DNA of 64,000 bases. Source: Budorcas taxicolor. Lineage: Eukaryota > Chordata > Mammalia > Artiodactyla > Bovidae. A program made the position numbers and the translations under genes. Shown here piece after piece: positions 1-10,388 of this stretch. The stretch spans positions 150,751,622 to 150,815,621 of the forward strand of contig NC_068920.1 in assembly GCF_023091745.1 (NCBI RefSeq), in the 5' to 3' direction. Positions within the stretch are counted from its first letter, which is position 1; the number at the start of each line of letters is the position of its first letter. The notes beneath the pieces were generated by a model. It ran no database searches, was not told the origin of the DNA, and saw only the letters and a list, made by a program, of their open reading frames with translations.

Positions 1-230
1 TTTAACTTCAATTTTATAATTTAGCTTCTAAAGTTAGTTTTCAGAGAAAACAGTTTCTTATTTAGACTATACAATGAGAAGTATTCAATATGTATGTTTT
101 CAATGTATTCTATATATTTTCAAATAATTTAATGTAGTTTTAACATGTAAAAATACTTTGATTTTGGAATTAAGAAGTTGTAAATTATATACGCGAACAA
201 TGTGTATGTACATATATATATATGGACATA

Positions 231-336
231 TGCTGTGCTGTGCTTCGTCACGCACTTGTGTCTGATTCTGTGTGACCCCATGGACTGCAGCCCGCCAGGC
301 TCCTCTGTCCATGGGGATTCTCCAGGCAAGAACACT
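231..336 (-). mobile_element. Bov-A/Bov-tA SINE tail, 5'-truncated
   Basis: Antisense copy of the BovB-derived body of a ruminant SINE: the CCATGGACTGCAGCCCGCC and TCTCCAGGCAAGAACACTG blocks are present, but the tRNA-like head that should follow on the right is missing. A 10-bp direct repeat (GTACATATAT at 208-217 and 337-346) flanks it with an AT-rich tail on the left, as expected for a truncated retroposed copy. Confidence 0.85.
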
Positions 337-439
337 GTACATATATTTAGATAAAAGCTTTGCATGTTAAAAAATTCCATTAACATAATGAAAAGATAGG
401 GCATATGTGTGTGTGCATGCTAAGTCATATAATTTATCT

Positions 440-780
440 TAACTCATTTGGGCTGCTATGACAAAATTCCAGAGACTGGGCAGCTTGCACACAGATATTT
501 ATTTCTCACAATCTTGGATGCTGACAATTCTAAGATCAAGACCTCAGCAGATTCTGTGTCTGGTGAGAACCCACTGCGCAAGCCTTGTCACTGTAACCTC
601 ACATGACGGAAGGAGTGAAGAAGCTCTCTTAAGTCTCTTTTATAAAGGAACTAACTCTATCAATGAGGGCTCCACCCTCATGAAATACTGACCACCAAAG
701 GTCTCCCTTGATAATACCATCACATTAGAAGTCAGATTTAACATATGAATTTTGAGGGCAAAGAAATATTCAGACCACAT
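440..780 (-). mobile_element. MLT1-like solo LTR (ERVL-MaLR), antisense
   Basis: Read on the minus strand this matches my memory of the MLT1-type LTR: a start like GTCTGAATATTT..., the AATTCATATGTTAAATC block, the GAGGGTGGAGCCCTCAT block, TTTATAAAAGAGAC, and an end with an AACTGTGAG-like stretch and GCAGCCCAAAT-like terminus. No internal retroviral genes lie beside it. Subfamily assignment needs an alignment. Confidence 0.65.
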
Positions 781-833
781 AAGGCTGAGAAGAAACATTT
801 GAAAATTGTTATGAATTGAATTAAGTTAACCCA

Positions 834-1036
834 TGAAAGTGAAAGTGAAGTCACTCAGTCGAGTCTGACTCTTTGCGTCCCCATGGACTGTAGGCTACCA
901 GGCTCCTCCCTCCATGGGATTCTCCTGGAGTGCGTTGCCATTTCCTTCTCCAGGGGATCTTCCCGACCCAGGGATTGAACCTGGGTCTCCCACATTCCAG
1001 GCAGACGCTTTTAGCCTCTGAGCCACCAGGGAATCT
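834..1036 (-). mobile_element. Bov-tA SINE, antisense
   Basis: Full-length ruminant SINE on the minus strand. The tRNA-Glu-like head is at the right end (ends AGCCACCAGGGAA, the complement of the usual TTCCCTGGTGGCT start), with the B-box region at about 970-995. The BovB-derived tail runs left into a GTGAAAGTGAAG simple tail. Confidence 0.9.
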
Positions 1037-1077
1037 TCCCATATGCAATGTATGAATTGCTCCCAGTGCTTCTGAAT

Positions 1078-1435
1078 GCAACCTTATTTGGAAAAGGGAT
1101 CCTTAGAGGGCTAACCAAGCTAAACTGAGGTCTATAGAGTGGATGATAATCCAGTAAGACTGGTGTTCATAAGAGACTGGGAAATTTGAACACACACATG
1201 GGGGGAAGGCAGTGTGAAGAGACACAGGGAGACGATGGTGGTTTGCAAGTCAAGGAGAGAAGCTGGGAAAAGATTTTCCACTTGCAGCCCTCAGACGGAG
1301 CCAACCCTTCAGACACTTTGATTTTAGACTTCCCGTCTCCAGAACTGTGGGACAATATTGTTCTGTTGGTTAAGCCACCCATTTTGTCACACTTTGTTAC
1401 AGCAGCCTTGGGAGACTTTACAGACACATCCTATA
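1078..1435 (+). mobile_element. MLT1-like solo LTR (ERVL-MaLR), sense
   Basis: Sense-strand LTR fragment: AACCTTATTTGGAAAAGGG, GACTGGTGTTCATAAGAGA, a diverged centre, then CTCCAGAACTGTGGGA, GTTAAGCCACCCA and TTTGTTACAGCAGCC. Diverged and probably lacking its first bases. The 143-aa and shorter frames over it are not coding. Confidence 0.7.
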
Positions 1436-1466
1436 TCAGATAAAAAACCTCAATATGTAGAATATG

Positions 1467-1658
1467 AGCTTCCCTGGTATCTCGGCTGGTGCAGAATCTG
1501 CCTGCACTGCAGGAGACCTGGGTTTGATCCCTGGGTTGGGAAGATTCCCTGGAAAAGGGAAAGACTCCCCACTCCAGTATTTTGGCCTGGAAATTCCATG
1601 GACTGTGTAGTTCATGGGGTCACAAGGGGTCAGACACGACTGAGACACTTTCACATGC
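1467..1658 (+). mobile_element. Bov-tA SINE, sense
   Basis: Starts AGCTTCCCTGG (head), B box GGTTTGATCCC near 1520, tail ends in CAGACACGACTGAGACAC. An 8-bp AGAATATG repeat (1459-1466 and 1659-1666) flanks it and looks like the TSD. A second SINE starts immediately downstream. Confidence 0.9.
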
Positions 1659-1667
1659 AGAATATGG

Positions 1668-1893
1668 TGGCTTCCCAGGTGGCACTTGTGGTAAAGAATC
1701 CAGCTGCCAATGCAGGAGATGCAAGACACAGGAGTTCGATCCCTGGGTCAGGAAGGTCTTCTGGAGAAGGAAATGGCAGTCCATTCTAGTATTCTTGCCT
1801 GGGAAATCCCACAGAAAAAGAATCCTGGGCTGCAGTCCATGGGGTTGTAAAGACTCGGATACAACTGAGAGACTCAACAAGAGCAACAACAAT
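1668..1893 (+). mobile_element. Bov-tA SINE, sense
   Basis: Second SINE in the same orientation, only a few bases after the previous one. Head GGCTTCCCAGGTGGC, B box GAGTTCGATCCC near 1732, tail ends GACTCAACAAGAGCAACAACAA, a CAA-type tail. The head carries an extra GATGCAAGACAC stretch between the A- and B-box regions, a variant seen again at 27587 and 34243. Confidence 0.9.
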
Positions 1894-2889
1894 GGGTGAT
1901 CCAATATTGCTTCAAATTTCCTCCCAGTATCAAATGTCTATCTAATACATGGGTAACTAGCTTTTATAATTCACTTCTGCCAGTTTTAGTCTTAGTAGAA
2001 TGTGCCCAGGTTTTAATTATATGTCATAGCGACTTTACATTGTTGTATATCTCAGAGCAGCTGACATTTAAGAGAGGTGCTTTCTTCATGATATTTTATT
2101 ATAATAGTCCCTTTACCAATAAATATGGGAAAGGACAAAGTACAATTACTCTGCGGTTCTTTTCAAACAACACTAAGTCATTAGTAAAATGAAAGTATAC
2201 TTAAATCAATGGCCTAATAAAATATGCAACCAAGGTTTATGTGTTATATCTTTTGCTATACATTACATCATAAGATAATTATAGCCTGATGCAACTATAG
2301 TGATTGCAATCTAGCACTAAGGTTTTCCACTTCATGGTTTTATTCTTAGAAAAAATCTTTGTCACATTGATATCTATATTTGCCAAATAAATGAAGCAAA
2401 GCTTGGAAGAATACTTACTGGTATTATTTTCTCTTACTCTTACAGAAATATCACAAATCTTTCATTATATATTATTTTGATATAAGATAATTTACCCTTT
2501 ATTTGGAAAGTAAGATAAATGTAGAAAAGCATGCATCTAAAGGCCAACATTTAGTAATAGAAGTATAGTTATCTTTTCTGCCCTGTTACTGCTCTGAAAA
2601 GTAGACCAGGCTGGTTTTCTGCTTATTCTCAATGTGCTATTTCAATTTTCCAAACATAAAATTTACGAGAGTTTCCAAGAGGTACTTTTCTGTCTTAGCC
2701 AAAGCAAACAATGGAAAGTGAAGAAAGTCTTTCCTCTGCAGAAAACTCACCAGCCTTCTCCAGTGGGAGGTTCTCAGGGTGCAAGATGTATCGCCCACAG
2801 GGGACATCAGAGGCCGCAGAGGAGTGGAGGCGTTCCCTGGGGGGCTCAGGTGAGACGGTCCAAAAGGTAGGTCTCCTCACCTGCTCTCC
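1894..2889. other. single-copy AT-rich DNA
   Basis: No repeat that I recognise. Reading frames are short. The only notable item is a possible exon at 2699-2849, listed separately. Confidence 0.5.
2699..2849 (+). other. possible internal exon, unidentified
   Basis: A 151-base block sits between a pyrimidine-rich acceptor-like end (TTTTCTGTCTTAG, ending 2698) and a near-consensus donor (CTCAG|GTGAGA, GT at 2850-2851). It is more GC-rich than its flanks. One frame is open across it: reading in phase from 2699 gives PKQTMESEES... and ends ...RRSLGGS; a methionine is at 2711. I do not recognise the peptide and see no domain. Splice-like pairs of this quality occur by chance in vertebrate DNA, and no second exon is evident nearby, so this is weak evidence for an exon of a gene or non-coding RNA. 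Confidence 0.25.
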
Positions 2890-3005
2890 AGCCTTGAACA
2901 GGTCACGTCCTCTGTGAGCCCCAGTCCAGATCTAAATGAAAGTGACACCATCTACTTCACAGGTTGTGAGAACTGAACACAGTTTTAAAGCCCTGGAGCA
3001 TGAGT
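2889..3005 (+). mobile_element. MIR-like SINE fragment
   Basis: Diverged match to the MIR core: AACAGGTCACGTCCTCTGTGAGCCCCAGT followed by a region like the GGGTTGTGAGGATTAAATG part (CAGGTTGTGAGAACTGAAC). It begins just after the possible exon. Confidence 0.5.
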
Positions 3006-3713
3006 CACACTTATGATTATTTCATGAAGGTGGGTTACTATTAAGAAAACCAGGGACATTACTGAGCACATGTAATCTACTTGGAGGCATCATTTATACC
3101 ATGATACAGAAAAGTATATTAAAACTATAATTGGTTATTGGTCTTTATTAAAAAGATGTTTATATGAATATTTATAATTATTGGTAAAATCATAATCAAG
3201 TGGACACCACCCCCTTTCCTTGGCTGAGGGCCTTAGACTTCCCTCAAATATATCACTCCATAAGTTTAACTTCAAAACCAGCCTGACCAGTATAAAACAA
3301 CTTGGTAATATTTTTATAACCAGTGTGACACCCTTAGTACCTGTTCTTGTGTCTGAGAAATTACATCAAAAAGCTAATCACAATCTATCTTTCCAAACGC
3401 TTCAGGACATATTTAAGAATGAACACATTCTGGGACGTATAATTTCAAACTGGATATTAAAAAATTGAATGAGAAAAAAGAATATTAAGAAGTAAACAAC
3501 TTATAAATACATCTTAGCTTATTCCGATATTTGAAGTTATGATATTTTTATAAAAAATAAGGCATGACTTTCAATCTGCACTTGGTACATTATGACCTAT
3601 TGAAGCTAATTAGGAAAATTATTGCTTATGAAACAGCAATTTTTACCAGATATCCATCCAAGAGTGGCAGACCAGGCTCAAAATAAGTAATTTCTCATTT
3701 TTTTAACCACTCT
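3006..3713. other. single-copy AT-rich DNA
   Basis: No recognisable repeat or convincing coding frame; the 82-aa frame at 3220-3468 has no features I can identify. Confidence 0.5.
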
Positions 3714-3845
3714 TCAAAGGAAATATTATTTCCATTTTACAGATGGAAAGAATAGAAACAAAGAGTTGAACTATCTGACAAGTAATAAGTTCCAGACTCA
3801 GATTAAAATCCAAGTCCATGAGCACAGCGATTTCTTTCCAGAGTT
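3714..3845 (-). mobile_element. MIR SINE fragment, antisense
   Basis: Contains the antisense MIR landmarks: ATTATTTCCATTTTACAGATG, then an A-rich GAAA-type block, GAACTATCTGACAAG in place of the TAACTTGCCCAAG block, and a TCCAGACTCAGATT-like end. Confidence 0.65.
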
Positions 3846-3975
3846 GTCAGCATGACGGGGATAAAAGAGCAGGATCACAGTGGGGAAACTTGTTGTACAG
3901 ATACAGCCTCAGCCAGGTGATAAGGACCAATGTCCTCAGTGATGAGTTGTGTTGATAACAAGTACCCTGGATATG

Positions 3976-4194
3976 GGGCTTCCCTGGTGGCTCAGATGGC
4001 AAAGAACCCACCTGCAATGCAGGAGACCTGGGTTCCATCCTTGGGTTGGGAAGATTGCCTGGAGAAGGGAATAGCTACCCACTCCAGTACTCTAGCCTGG
4101 AGAATGCCATGGACAGTGGAGCCTAGTGGGCTAAATCCAAGGGATCCCAAAGAGTTGGACACAGCTGAAAAACTAACACTTACTTACTTGCTTC
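3976..4194 (+). mobile_element. Bov-tA SINE with 11-bp TSD
   Basis: Complete SINE: head GGCTTCCCTGGTGGCTCAG, B-box region GGGTTCCATCC, tail to AACTAACACTTACTTACTTG. CCCTGGATATG occurs at 3965-3975 and again at 4195-4205, an exact target-site duplication. Confidence 0.95.
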
Positions 4195-4267
4195 CCCTGG
4201 ATATGATGTGCTGAGAAGGCCCTTTTCCCTCTGTGGTCTTCCTCACTCCCAAATCATAACCTCCACC

Positions 4268-5012
4268 TTGTTGTTCAGTCACTCAGTCATGTCCGACTCT
4301 TTGCAATCCCGAGGACTGCAGCACACCAGGCTTCCCTGCCCTTCACCATCTCCCAGAGTTTGCTCAAACTCATGTCCATTGAGTCGATAATGCCGTCTAA
4401 CCATCTAATCCTCTATCACCCCCCTTCTCCTCCTGCCCTCAATATTTCCCAGCATCAGGGTCTTTTCCAGTGAGTTGGCTCTTCGCAACAGGTGGCCAAA
4501 GTATTGGAGTCTCAGCCTCAGCATCAGTCCCGCCAATGAATATTTAGGATTGATTTCCTTTAGGATTGACTGGTTGGATCTCCTTGTTGTCCAAAGGACT
4601 CTCAAGAGTCTTCTCTAACACCACAGCTCAAAAGCATCAATTCTTTGGTGCTAAGCCTTCCTTATAGTCCAAATCTCTCATCTATACATGTCTACTGGAA
4701 AAAAACTACAGCTTTGACTAGATGGACCTTTGTTGGCAAAGTAACGTCTCTGCATTTTAACAAGCTGTCTAGGCTGGCTATAGCTTTTCTTCCAAGAGCA
4801 AGTGTCTTTTATTTTCTTGGTTGCAGTCACCATCTGCAGTGATTTCAGAGCCCAAGAATATAAAGTCTGTCACTGTTTCCATTGTTTGACCATCTATTTT
4901 CCATGAAGTGATGCAATCAGATACCATGATCTTGGTTTTTTGAATGTTGAGTTTTAAGCCTGCCTTTCACTCTCCTCTTTCACCTTCATCAAGAGGCTCT
5001 TTAACTTCCGTC
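4268..5012 (-). mobile_element. BovB LINE 3' fragment, antisense
   Basis: BovB is an RTE-class LINE. On the minus strand this covers the C-terminal part of its reverse-transcriptase ORF and the short 3' end. Recognisable pieces: MRVLWTTRRSNQSILKE (about 4605-4550) and LQYFGHLLRRANSLEKTLML (about 4510-4450). The 5' break is near 5012 and frames are shifted and stopped, so it is dead. The 3' end (left) has the TTGTTGTTCAGT terminus rather than an ACTGA-repeat terminus. Confidence 0.93.
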
Positions 5013-5278
5013 TGATCATCATGAAAAAAAAAAAACAAACAAACAGAAAAATCCCAATTCAGGGGCATTCCACAAAATTCTAAGCTAATAGTTCTCAAAA
5101 CTGTTAAAGTCATCAAAGACAGGCACATCTGATAACTTTACACAGTCTGAAGAGCCAAGAGAGATATAACAGCTACCTACGGTATGATGTCCTGAAACAG
5201 GAAAAGAGTATTAAGTAAAAAAAGTAGAAAAATATGAATAATTCTTGACTTTGTTTAATAAACTATGTCAACATGATG
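5013..5278. other. short single-copy stretch with A-rich tract
   Basis: An A-rich run with AAAC units (5023-5050) abuts the broken 5' end of the BovB; otherwise nothing recognised. Confidence 0.5.
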
Positions 5279-5488
5279 TTGTTTTTCAGTCACTAGGTCG
5301 TGTCCGACTCTTTGAGACTCCATGGAATGTAGCTCTCCAGGCTCCTCTGCCCGTGGGATTCTCCAGGCAAGAACACTGGAGTGGGTTGCCATGCCCTTCT
5401 CCAGGAAATCTTCCTGATCCACGGATGTAACTCATGTCTGCTGCATTGACAGGTGGATTCTTTACAATTGAGCCACCAGGGAAGCTCA
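5279..5488 (-). mobile_element. Bov-tA SINE, antisense
   Basis: Tail at left (GTTGTTTTTCAGTCACTAGG), head at right (TTGAGCCACCAGGGAAGCTC). The internal B-box region is degraded (CACGGATGTAACTC). Confidence 0.92.
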
Positions 5489-5518
5489 ATGGCAAATGCG
5501 CCACACTAATGTAAGGCA

Positions 5519-5751
5519 CCACATGCGAAGAGTTGACTCATTGGAAAAGACTCTGATGCTGGGAGGGATTGGCGACTGGAGGAAAAGGGGACAACAGAGG
5601 ATGAAATGGCTGGATGGCATCACTGACTCGATGGACATGAGTCTGAGTGAACTCCAGGAGTTGGTGATGGACAGGGAGGCTTGTGGCGTGCTGCGATTCA
5701 TGGGGTTGCAAAGAGTCAGACACAACTGAGAGACTGAACTGAACTGAACTG
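5519..5751 (+). mobile_element. short BovB 3' end with 11-bp TSD
   Basis: Only the last 233 bases of BovB: the ORF C-terminus (HHMRRVDSLEKTLMLGGIG, then WLDGITDSMDMSLSELQEL) and the 3' terminus of repeated ACTGA units. AATGTAAGGCA is present at 5508-5518 and 5752-5762, an exact duplication that defines both ends, so this is a severely 5'-truncated insertion rather than a deletion remnant. Confidence 0.95.
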
Positions 5752-5853
5752 AATGTAAGGCATTGATAATCAGAAAAACTAGGTGTGGGGCATAGGGAAA
5801 AAATCTCTGTACCATTTTTCTTATTCACCTAGAGATTAAAACTGTTCTAAAAG

Positions 5854-6614
5854 TGTTTTTTTTTGTTTTTTTTTTTTAGTTTATTAAAAGAAAACAAGAC
5901 TAGAGTAGGAGCAGTTTCTATTACATTACCAGCAGGAGTTTCACTGAGGCTGAGGAGTCTACAACCATCACACGAATAAAAGAAGTGAGTGTTAATTTGG
6001 GTGCAAGGTAAAGACCCTCAGGCCTGGGAGAAGGACAGAGGCAGGAGACTGAGGGGCTAGTGCGAAAGTCCTGTTTACTCTGTAGCCTGAACTGCAGGAC
6101 AGGGCATTTCAGAAATCCCTTGGCGAAGACAGCACGATACACTGCCTCACCCCACTACCATCTCCTCAGTGTCTGGAAGAGGAACTGGACGTCCCAGGTG
6201 ATTAGAAAAGAAGACGGTGAAGCAGTGACCACACCAGAGCCACATCGATCCAACCGGACGATGAAAATACGATGAAGCAACAATCACCGAGAAAAAAATC
6301 ATCCACCCAATGAGAAGAAATCAAAGATGCTATTTAGCATGAGACTGAGAAAAACACCCAGAGGATTGATCTTTTTCTCTCTTCAGCTCCACGTTTGGAC
6401 ATTTTACAGCAGTGGACTGTGTCTATCAGGTTACCCTAATGCTGTAACCACTGTTTGCTTAATGATCTCCAATTCAGTGATGTGTTTGAAACTGTATCAA
6501 CCATATCCTCATTGTTGCACCATAAGCGCAGAGTTAATTTTCTTTCAAAGTAGGCTGGGTTGAAAGAGCCTTTTTCTTTGGAATAATGTGAAATAAAATT
6601 GCAAAAAAAAAAAA
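5854..6614. other. possible retroposed transcript copy
   Basis: An insertion-like unit: a T-rich run at 5855-5878 opens it; reading on the minus strand, AATAAA sits just before that run. The right end has AAATAAAATTGC followed by 12 A (6602-6613), so a plus-strand poly(A) signal and tail are also present. ACTGTTCTAAAAG (5841-5853) and ACTGTTTTGAAAG (6615 on) are 11/13 identical and could be a decayed TSD. The body (about 700 bases) is not a repeat I know. Two outward-pointing A tails are odd for one simple insertion. No parent gene recognised. Confidence 0.35.
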
Positions 6615-6627
6615 TACTGTTTTGAAA

Positions 6628-7565
6628 GAAAGAGGATGCATGGTGAAAATTAAGTGGTATGAGATGTTAGCACTATTTTCAGGTAAGTGGACATAACAGC
6701 ATTTTGTTGTGCAATTCTCTTTGTGTATGACATCTTTCTTCTACTTGGAATTGGCTGACAACGTGCCAGAGCTATTTCCTGTTGAACACAACAGTGCTCA
6801 TTTTTTATAAAAATGTTGGGCTTCATTTTAATGCTCCCTAAATTATAGTCTGCTACAAAATTGCACACCAAGGCTTTTGTGTGTGTGTGAAGAAGACCGA
6901 TCATACATACAAAGCCACAAGGCAATGAATACTTATTCTTCAATATTTCAGTGGTTTGCACTGATTTACGGGGGAAAAAAGGGCACAGAAACAGACTAGC
7001 ATGATCTTGTGGACTGTTTTATATGGCTAATGGTGCATACTCGACTTTCTTTGGTGCGTCATTAATGAAGAATCTGCCTTTTGCTTGTTTGTTCATTTTA
7101 ACTAAAAGTAAAGATATTTCCAAGAATATGGTTAGTAGAATTTCCTTACTGAAAACCCTAAACCAGGTTCTTTGTCTCACATTTGTGAAGGGCTGAGAAG
7201 GATGGCTGTACAAATATCACACATGAGAAAAGAAAGGAAAAAAAATGTCTTTTTTATTCTGTGATGTCTCCCCACTCACACGGGTAAATGGGGTTCTCAC
7301 TGCTGTGAGAAGACTCATTCTGTTGAGCGTTTGTAACTGTCATCCAACAAGCACACTCTTCCAAGGGGTTCTAGGCTCTAGTTCCTTCTTTTCCTAGCAT
7401 ATTTTATAAATTATCAAAGTAGACACATTCTAACCGGACACATACACACACAAGTAATGAGGAGTAGACTTCCATTCTCAGAGGAAAACTACACGAGTAT
7501 TAACCACATGTTTCTAGAAATTTTCTATGCTTATATTAAAAATATATTAACGTTGACAAAAAAGG
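6628..7565. other. single-copy DNA
   Basis: No repeat or gene recognised. The 103-aa minus frame at 6650-6961 shows no motif I can name. Confidence 0.5.
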
Positions 7566-8038
7566 TATGTATTCATTTCCTGTGGTTTCCAAAAATAAAA
7601 TTATCCACAAACTGAATAACTTAAAATAAGATGCATTTATTCTCTCCCAGTTTTGGAGGCCATACGTGTGGAATCCCGTGTCAGCTGGGCTGCTTTCTCT
7701 CTGGAGGTTGGAAGGGGAGGAGCCTTCCTGCCTCGTCCAGCTTCTGGTGGTCTCAGATAAGCCTTGGTTTGGGGCAACGTCCCCCAGTCTCTGCCCCTGT
7801 CTTCACACGGTCATCTCCCAGTGTCTCTAAAGTGGCTCAGATCTTTCTCTAACTTTCCATTATAAGGATGCTAGTCATTGGATTTGGGTACACGCTAAAC
7901 CTAGGAGGATGTCATCTCCAGGTACTTAATTTAATGACATCTGCAAAAACCCTGTTTTCTACATAAGATCACATTCACAGGTTCTGGGTCTGAAAACATG
8001 AACATACATTTTGGGGGAACAGAGTTCACCCCACTGTA
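7566..8038 (-). mobile_element. MLT1-like solo LTR, antisense
   Basis: Good minus-strand match to an MLT1-type LTR. On the plus strand: TATTCATTTCCTGTGG, CACAAACTGAATAACTTAAA, TTATTCTCTCCCAGTTTTGGAGGCC, TCCAGCTTCTGGTGG, ATTGGATTTGGGTACACGC, GACATCTGCAAAAACCC, CACATTCACAGGTTCTGG and TTTTGGGGGAACA. Nearly complete; no flanking internal region. Confidence 0.72.
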
Positions 8039-8094
8039 AGGCACAGGTGTACATATATAAACACACACAGAGATCTAAATATATAGCTACCGTC

Positions 8095-8485
8095 AGATTC
8101 TCAGCAGGAAACAAATGGATCCTTTAAATTAGAGTCTTCTGAAGAGGATCTGATACAGGCTCTGTCCACAAAGGCCTGGGTGGGATATAAGGAAACCAGA
8201 CATCACCTCTTCCTTCTTTCCTACCATAGCCCAGGGCCAAGGGCCAGAGGGCAGGAGCTCAGAGAGAAGCCTGGCTTGGCAGGGAAGCTGGAGAAACAAA
8301 AACCTCAACCTCCTTTTTCCCTCCTCAACAGTCCCATCTCAGGAAGGACATCCCCATTGGCCAAACCCAACTGGCAGCCAGAGGGCAGGGCCCCTATCCC
8401 TGTGGGTCAGCGCCACAGGCCCGCGTTCAGAGAGTGCAGGGACAGATGGATCTGGAAACATAAGCAGAGCATTCTCAGCTCATGC
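8095..8485. mobile_element. ancient interspersed repeat, family unassigned
   Basis: The wording (ACAAAGGCCTGGGTGGGAT..., CCCCATTGGCCAAACCCAAC, GCAGCCAGAGGGCAGGG) resembles a diverged repeat common in placental genomes whose name I cannot give with confidence. GC-richer than its neighbours. The 111-aa plus frame over it is not considered coding. Confidence 0.4.
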
Positions 8486-8488
8486 AAA

Positions 8489-8690
8489 ACTACTTCCCAG
8501 GTGGCTCAGAGGTAAAGAATCTGCCTGCCCATGCAGGAGAGGCAGGCTTGATTCCTGGGTCAGGAAGACCCACTGCAGAAGGAAATGGCAACCCACTCCA
8601 GTATTCCTGCCTGGAGAATCCACGGACAGAGGAGCCTGGCGGGCTACAGTCCAAGGAGTCACAGAGTCATGCACGATAGTCACTGAACTT
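8489..8690 (+). mobile_element. Bov-tA SINE, sense
   Basis: Head ACTTCCCAGGTGGCTCAGAGG, B box GCTTGATTCC, tail through GGCGGGCTACAGTCCAAGGAGTC to about 8690, the last part diverged. Confidence 0.9.
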
Positions 8691-8734
8691 GCCCACAAGC
8701 ACGCACACATGCAAAGCCACTGGGCTTAAACATT

Positions 8735-9110
8735 ATATAGAAATTTCATGGATGTGTGTTTTTTTTTTTTTTTACAAGTGATATTATTCTACAAATATTG
8801 TTGCCTAAGTACTTTTTCATGTAGGACTGTGTGCTAGGCTTAGTTCCTCAAAAACTCATAGGTCTACCTTGCTTGTTTTCACTAAATCTCCTGAATAGAT
8901 ATAATAATTTATTGCAGTTGTCTCTTGTTAACGGATATTTAGATTTTTCCCACTCTTTTTCAATTGCAATAAATCTGCAACAAACATTTTTGGGCACGTC
9001 TCAATGTGAACGCAAGTGAGTAAATCCCCAAATAAGTTCTAAGAGCTCAACTTCTAGGTAAAAGGGTGTATCCATGTTACAGTTAATAGCTTTGTCCAAA
9101 GGGAATTTGG
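8735..9110 (-). mobile_element. old L1 3' end, antisense (L1M-like)
   Basis: Plus-strand text resembles the antisense 3' region of old mammalian L1: AACGGATATTTAGATTTTTCCCA, CAATAAATCTGCAACAAACATTTTTGGGCACGTCTC, and CTTCTAGGTAAAAGGGTGT. A 15-T run at 8760-8774 lies near its left part. Confidence 0.5.
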
Positions 9111-9284
9111 CAGATATTGTAAGTTTCTATACTTGCTTTTATTACACAAAAGTGCTTCTTCCCCAACAAACTAATAAATACCAGGAATCAGAAAGCCTTC
9201 CAAATTTCAGTTTGCTGAGAGCCAGTCTCTAATTCATCACCTCTCCTTCCTTCTGCAGGGAGTACTGTAGTCTGGGAGCTGTAT

Positions 9285-9510
9285 CACAGAGGGAATAGGA
9301 TTCCTTTGGACCTCAGGACTTTAGTTTAGGTCCCAGCTGTAACGTTCACTGGCTGTGTGACCATGGGAAGTCACTGTACCTCTCTGAGCTTTAATTTCCT
9401 ACATGTGAAATAGGAAAAAAAAAAATCTACCTCAATCTACCTCATAGGATTGTGAAAAACATGAATTATGTGTATGAAAGCATTTTAAAAATAGTCCCCA
9501 TAATCGTACA
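9285..9510 (+). mobile_element. MIR SINE
   Basis: Clear MIR: GGCTGTGTGACCATGGGAAGTCACTGTACCTCTCTGAGC and TTTAATTTCCTACATGTGAAATAGG, then CTACCTCATAGGATTGTGA and GTATGAAAGCATTTTAAAAATAG. A run of A interrupts the part after the CTGTAAAATGG-like block, with CTACCTCAAT duplicated in tandem at about 9426-9445. Confidence 0.88.
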
Positions 9511-9777
9511 ACATGTTCATCATTCTGATGTCCTCTAAAATGCAGTAGACCTGCTCTTCTGAAAAGTGATCGCCATCAGGGAAGTTTTATTTCATTTTCT
9601 CTAATAATTCTTGGATTTACCGTATTTCTTTTATTAGATTCTTGGTTTAAAAATTAGATCATCCTAAAAATATTCATAAAAATGGATACCCCCAGGTGAA
9701 AAATGATGCATATATAAATAAAGAAGTATTCTGTTCCTAAAATATTAAATGCATTTTTCCCAAAGTATTTTATTATA
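9511..9777. other. single-copy AT-rich DNA
   Basis: Nothing recognised. Confidence 0.5.
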
Positions 9778-10008
9778 TGTGTGCGTGCATGCTAATTTGC
9801 TTTACTCACGTCCAACTCTTTGGGACCCTATGAGCTGCAGTTTCCCAGGCTCCTCTGTCCATGGGTTTCCACAGGCAAGAGTAGTGGTATGGGTTGCCAT
9901 GCCCTTCTCCAGGGGATCTTCCTGACCCAGGGATCAAACCCGCATCTCTTATATCTAACCTGCATTGGCAGGTGGATTCTTTAGCACTAGAGCCACCTGG
10001 CAAGCCCC
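9778..10008 (-). mobile_element. Bov-tA SINE, antisense
   Basis: Tail at left after GTGTGCGTGCATGC, head at right (AGAGCCACCTGGCAAGCCC). It carries the longer head variant (TCTCTTATATCTAACCTGC between the boxes). Confidence 0.92.
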
Positions 10009-10178
10009 ATTTTATCATATATATATGATTTAAATATATATAATAGATTACTATATATTATATATAAGAAATCCTATATATAATATAAAATAATATATGA
10101 TAATAGATTATATAATAACAGTAGATAATATTATATATTATTATTATATTTATATTAGAAATATGTATATATTTATAG
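10009..10178. repeat. AT-rich low-complexity (TA)n-like tract
   Basis: About 170 bases of TATATA, ATAATA and ATTATT units between two SINEs. It probably grew from the simple tails of the flanking elements. Confidence 0.85.
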
Positions 10179-10260
10179 ACTTCCCAGATGGCAAGCACAG
10201 TTGGTAAAGAATTCACCTGCCAATGCAGGAGACACAAGCGATGTGGGTTCAATACTGCCT
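10179..10260 (+). mobile_element. Bov-tA SINE head, 3'-truncated
   Basis: Only the tRNA-like head is present (GACTTCCCAGATGGC..., ending GATGTGGGTTCAATACTG at the B box). The BovB-derived tail is absent and a CHR-like SINE follows directly, which implies insertion or replacement at the B box. Confidence 0.75.
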
Positions 10261-10388
10261 CTATTTTATGTTTTGGTTTTTTGGCCCCGGGGCATCTTGG
10301 ATCTTGGCTCCCTGACCAGGGATTAAACCCAGACCTCCTTGCACTGGAAGGTGAAGTTGTCGTCACTAAACTGCCAGGAAAGTCCTTT
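10261..10388 (-). mobile_element. CHR-type SINE, antisense
   Basis: Landmarks of the cetartiodactyl CHR-type tRNA SINE read antisense: TTTATGTTTTGGTTTTTTGGCC, GGATCTTGGCTCCCTGACCAGGGATTAAACC, CTAAACTGCCAGGAAAGTCC. Confidence 0.65.

Noticed and set aside
440..1435. A provirus bounded by two LTRs
   Set aside because: The two MLT1-like LTRs are in opposite orientation, of different subtype, and have no internal viral genes between them.
1467..1893. tRNA genes at the many tRNA-like A/B-box matches
   Set aside because: Each is the head of a Bov-tA SINE attached to a BovB-derived tail; no clover-leaf with intact anticodon arm.
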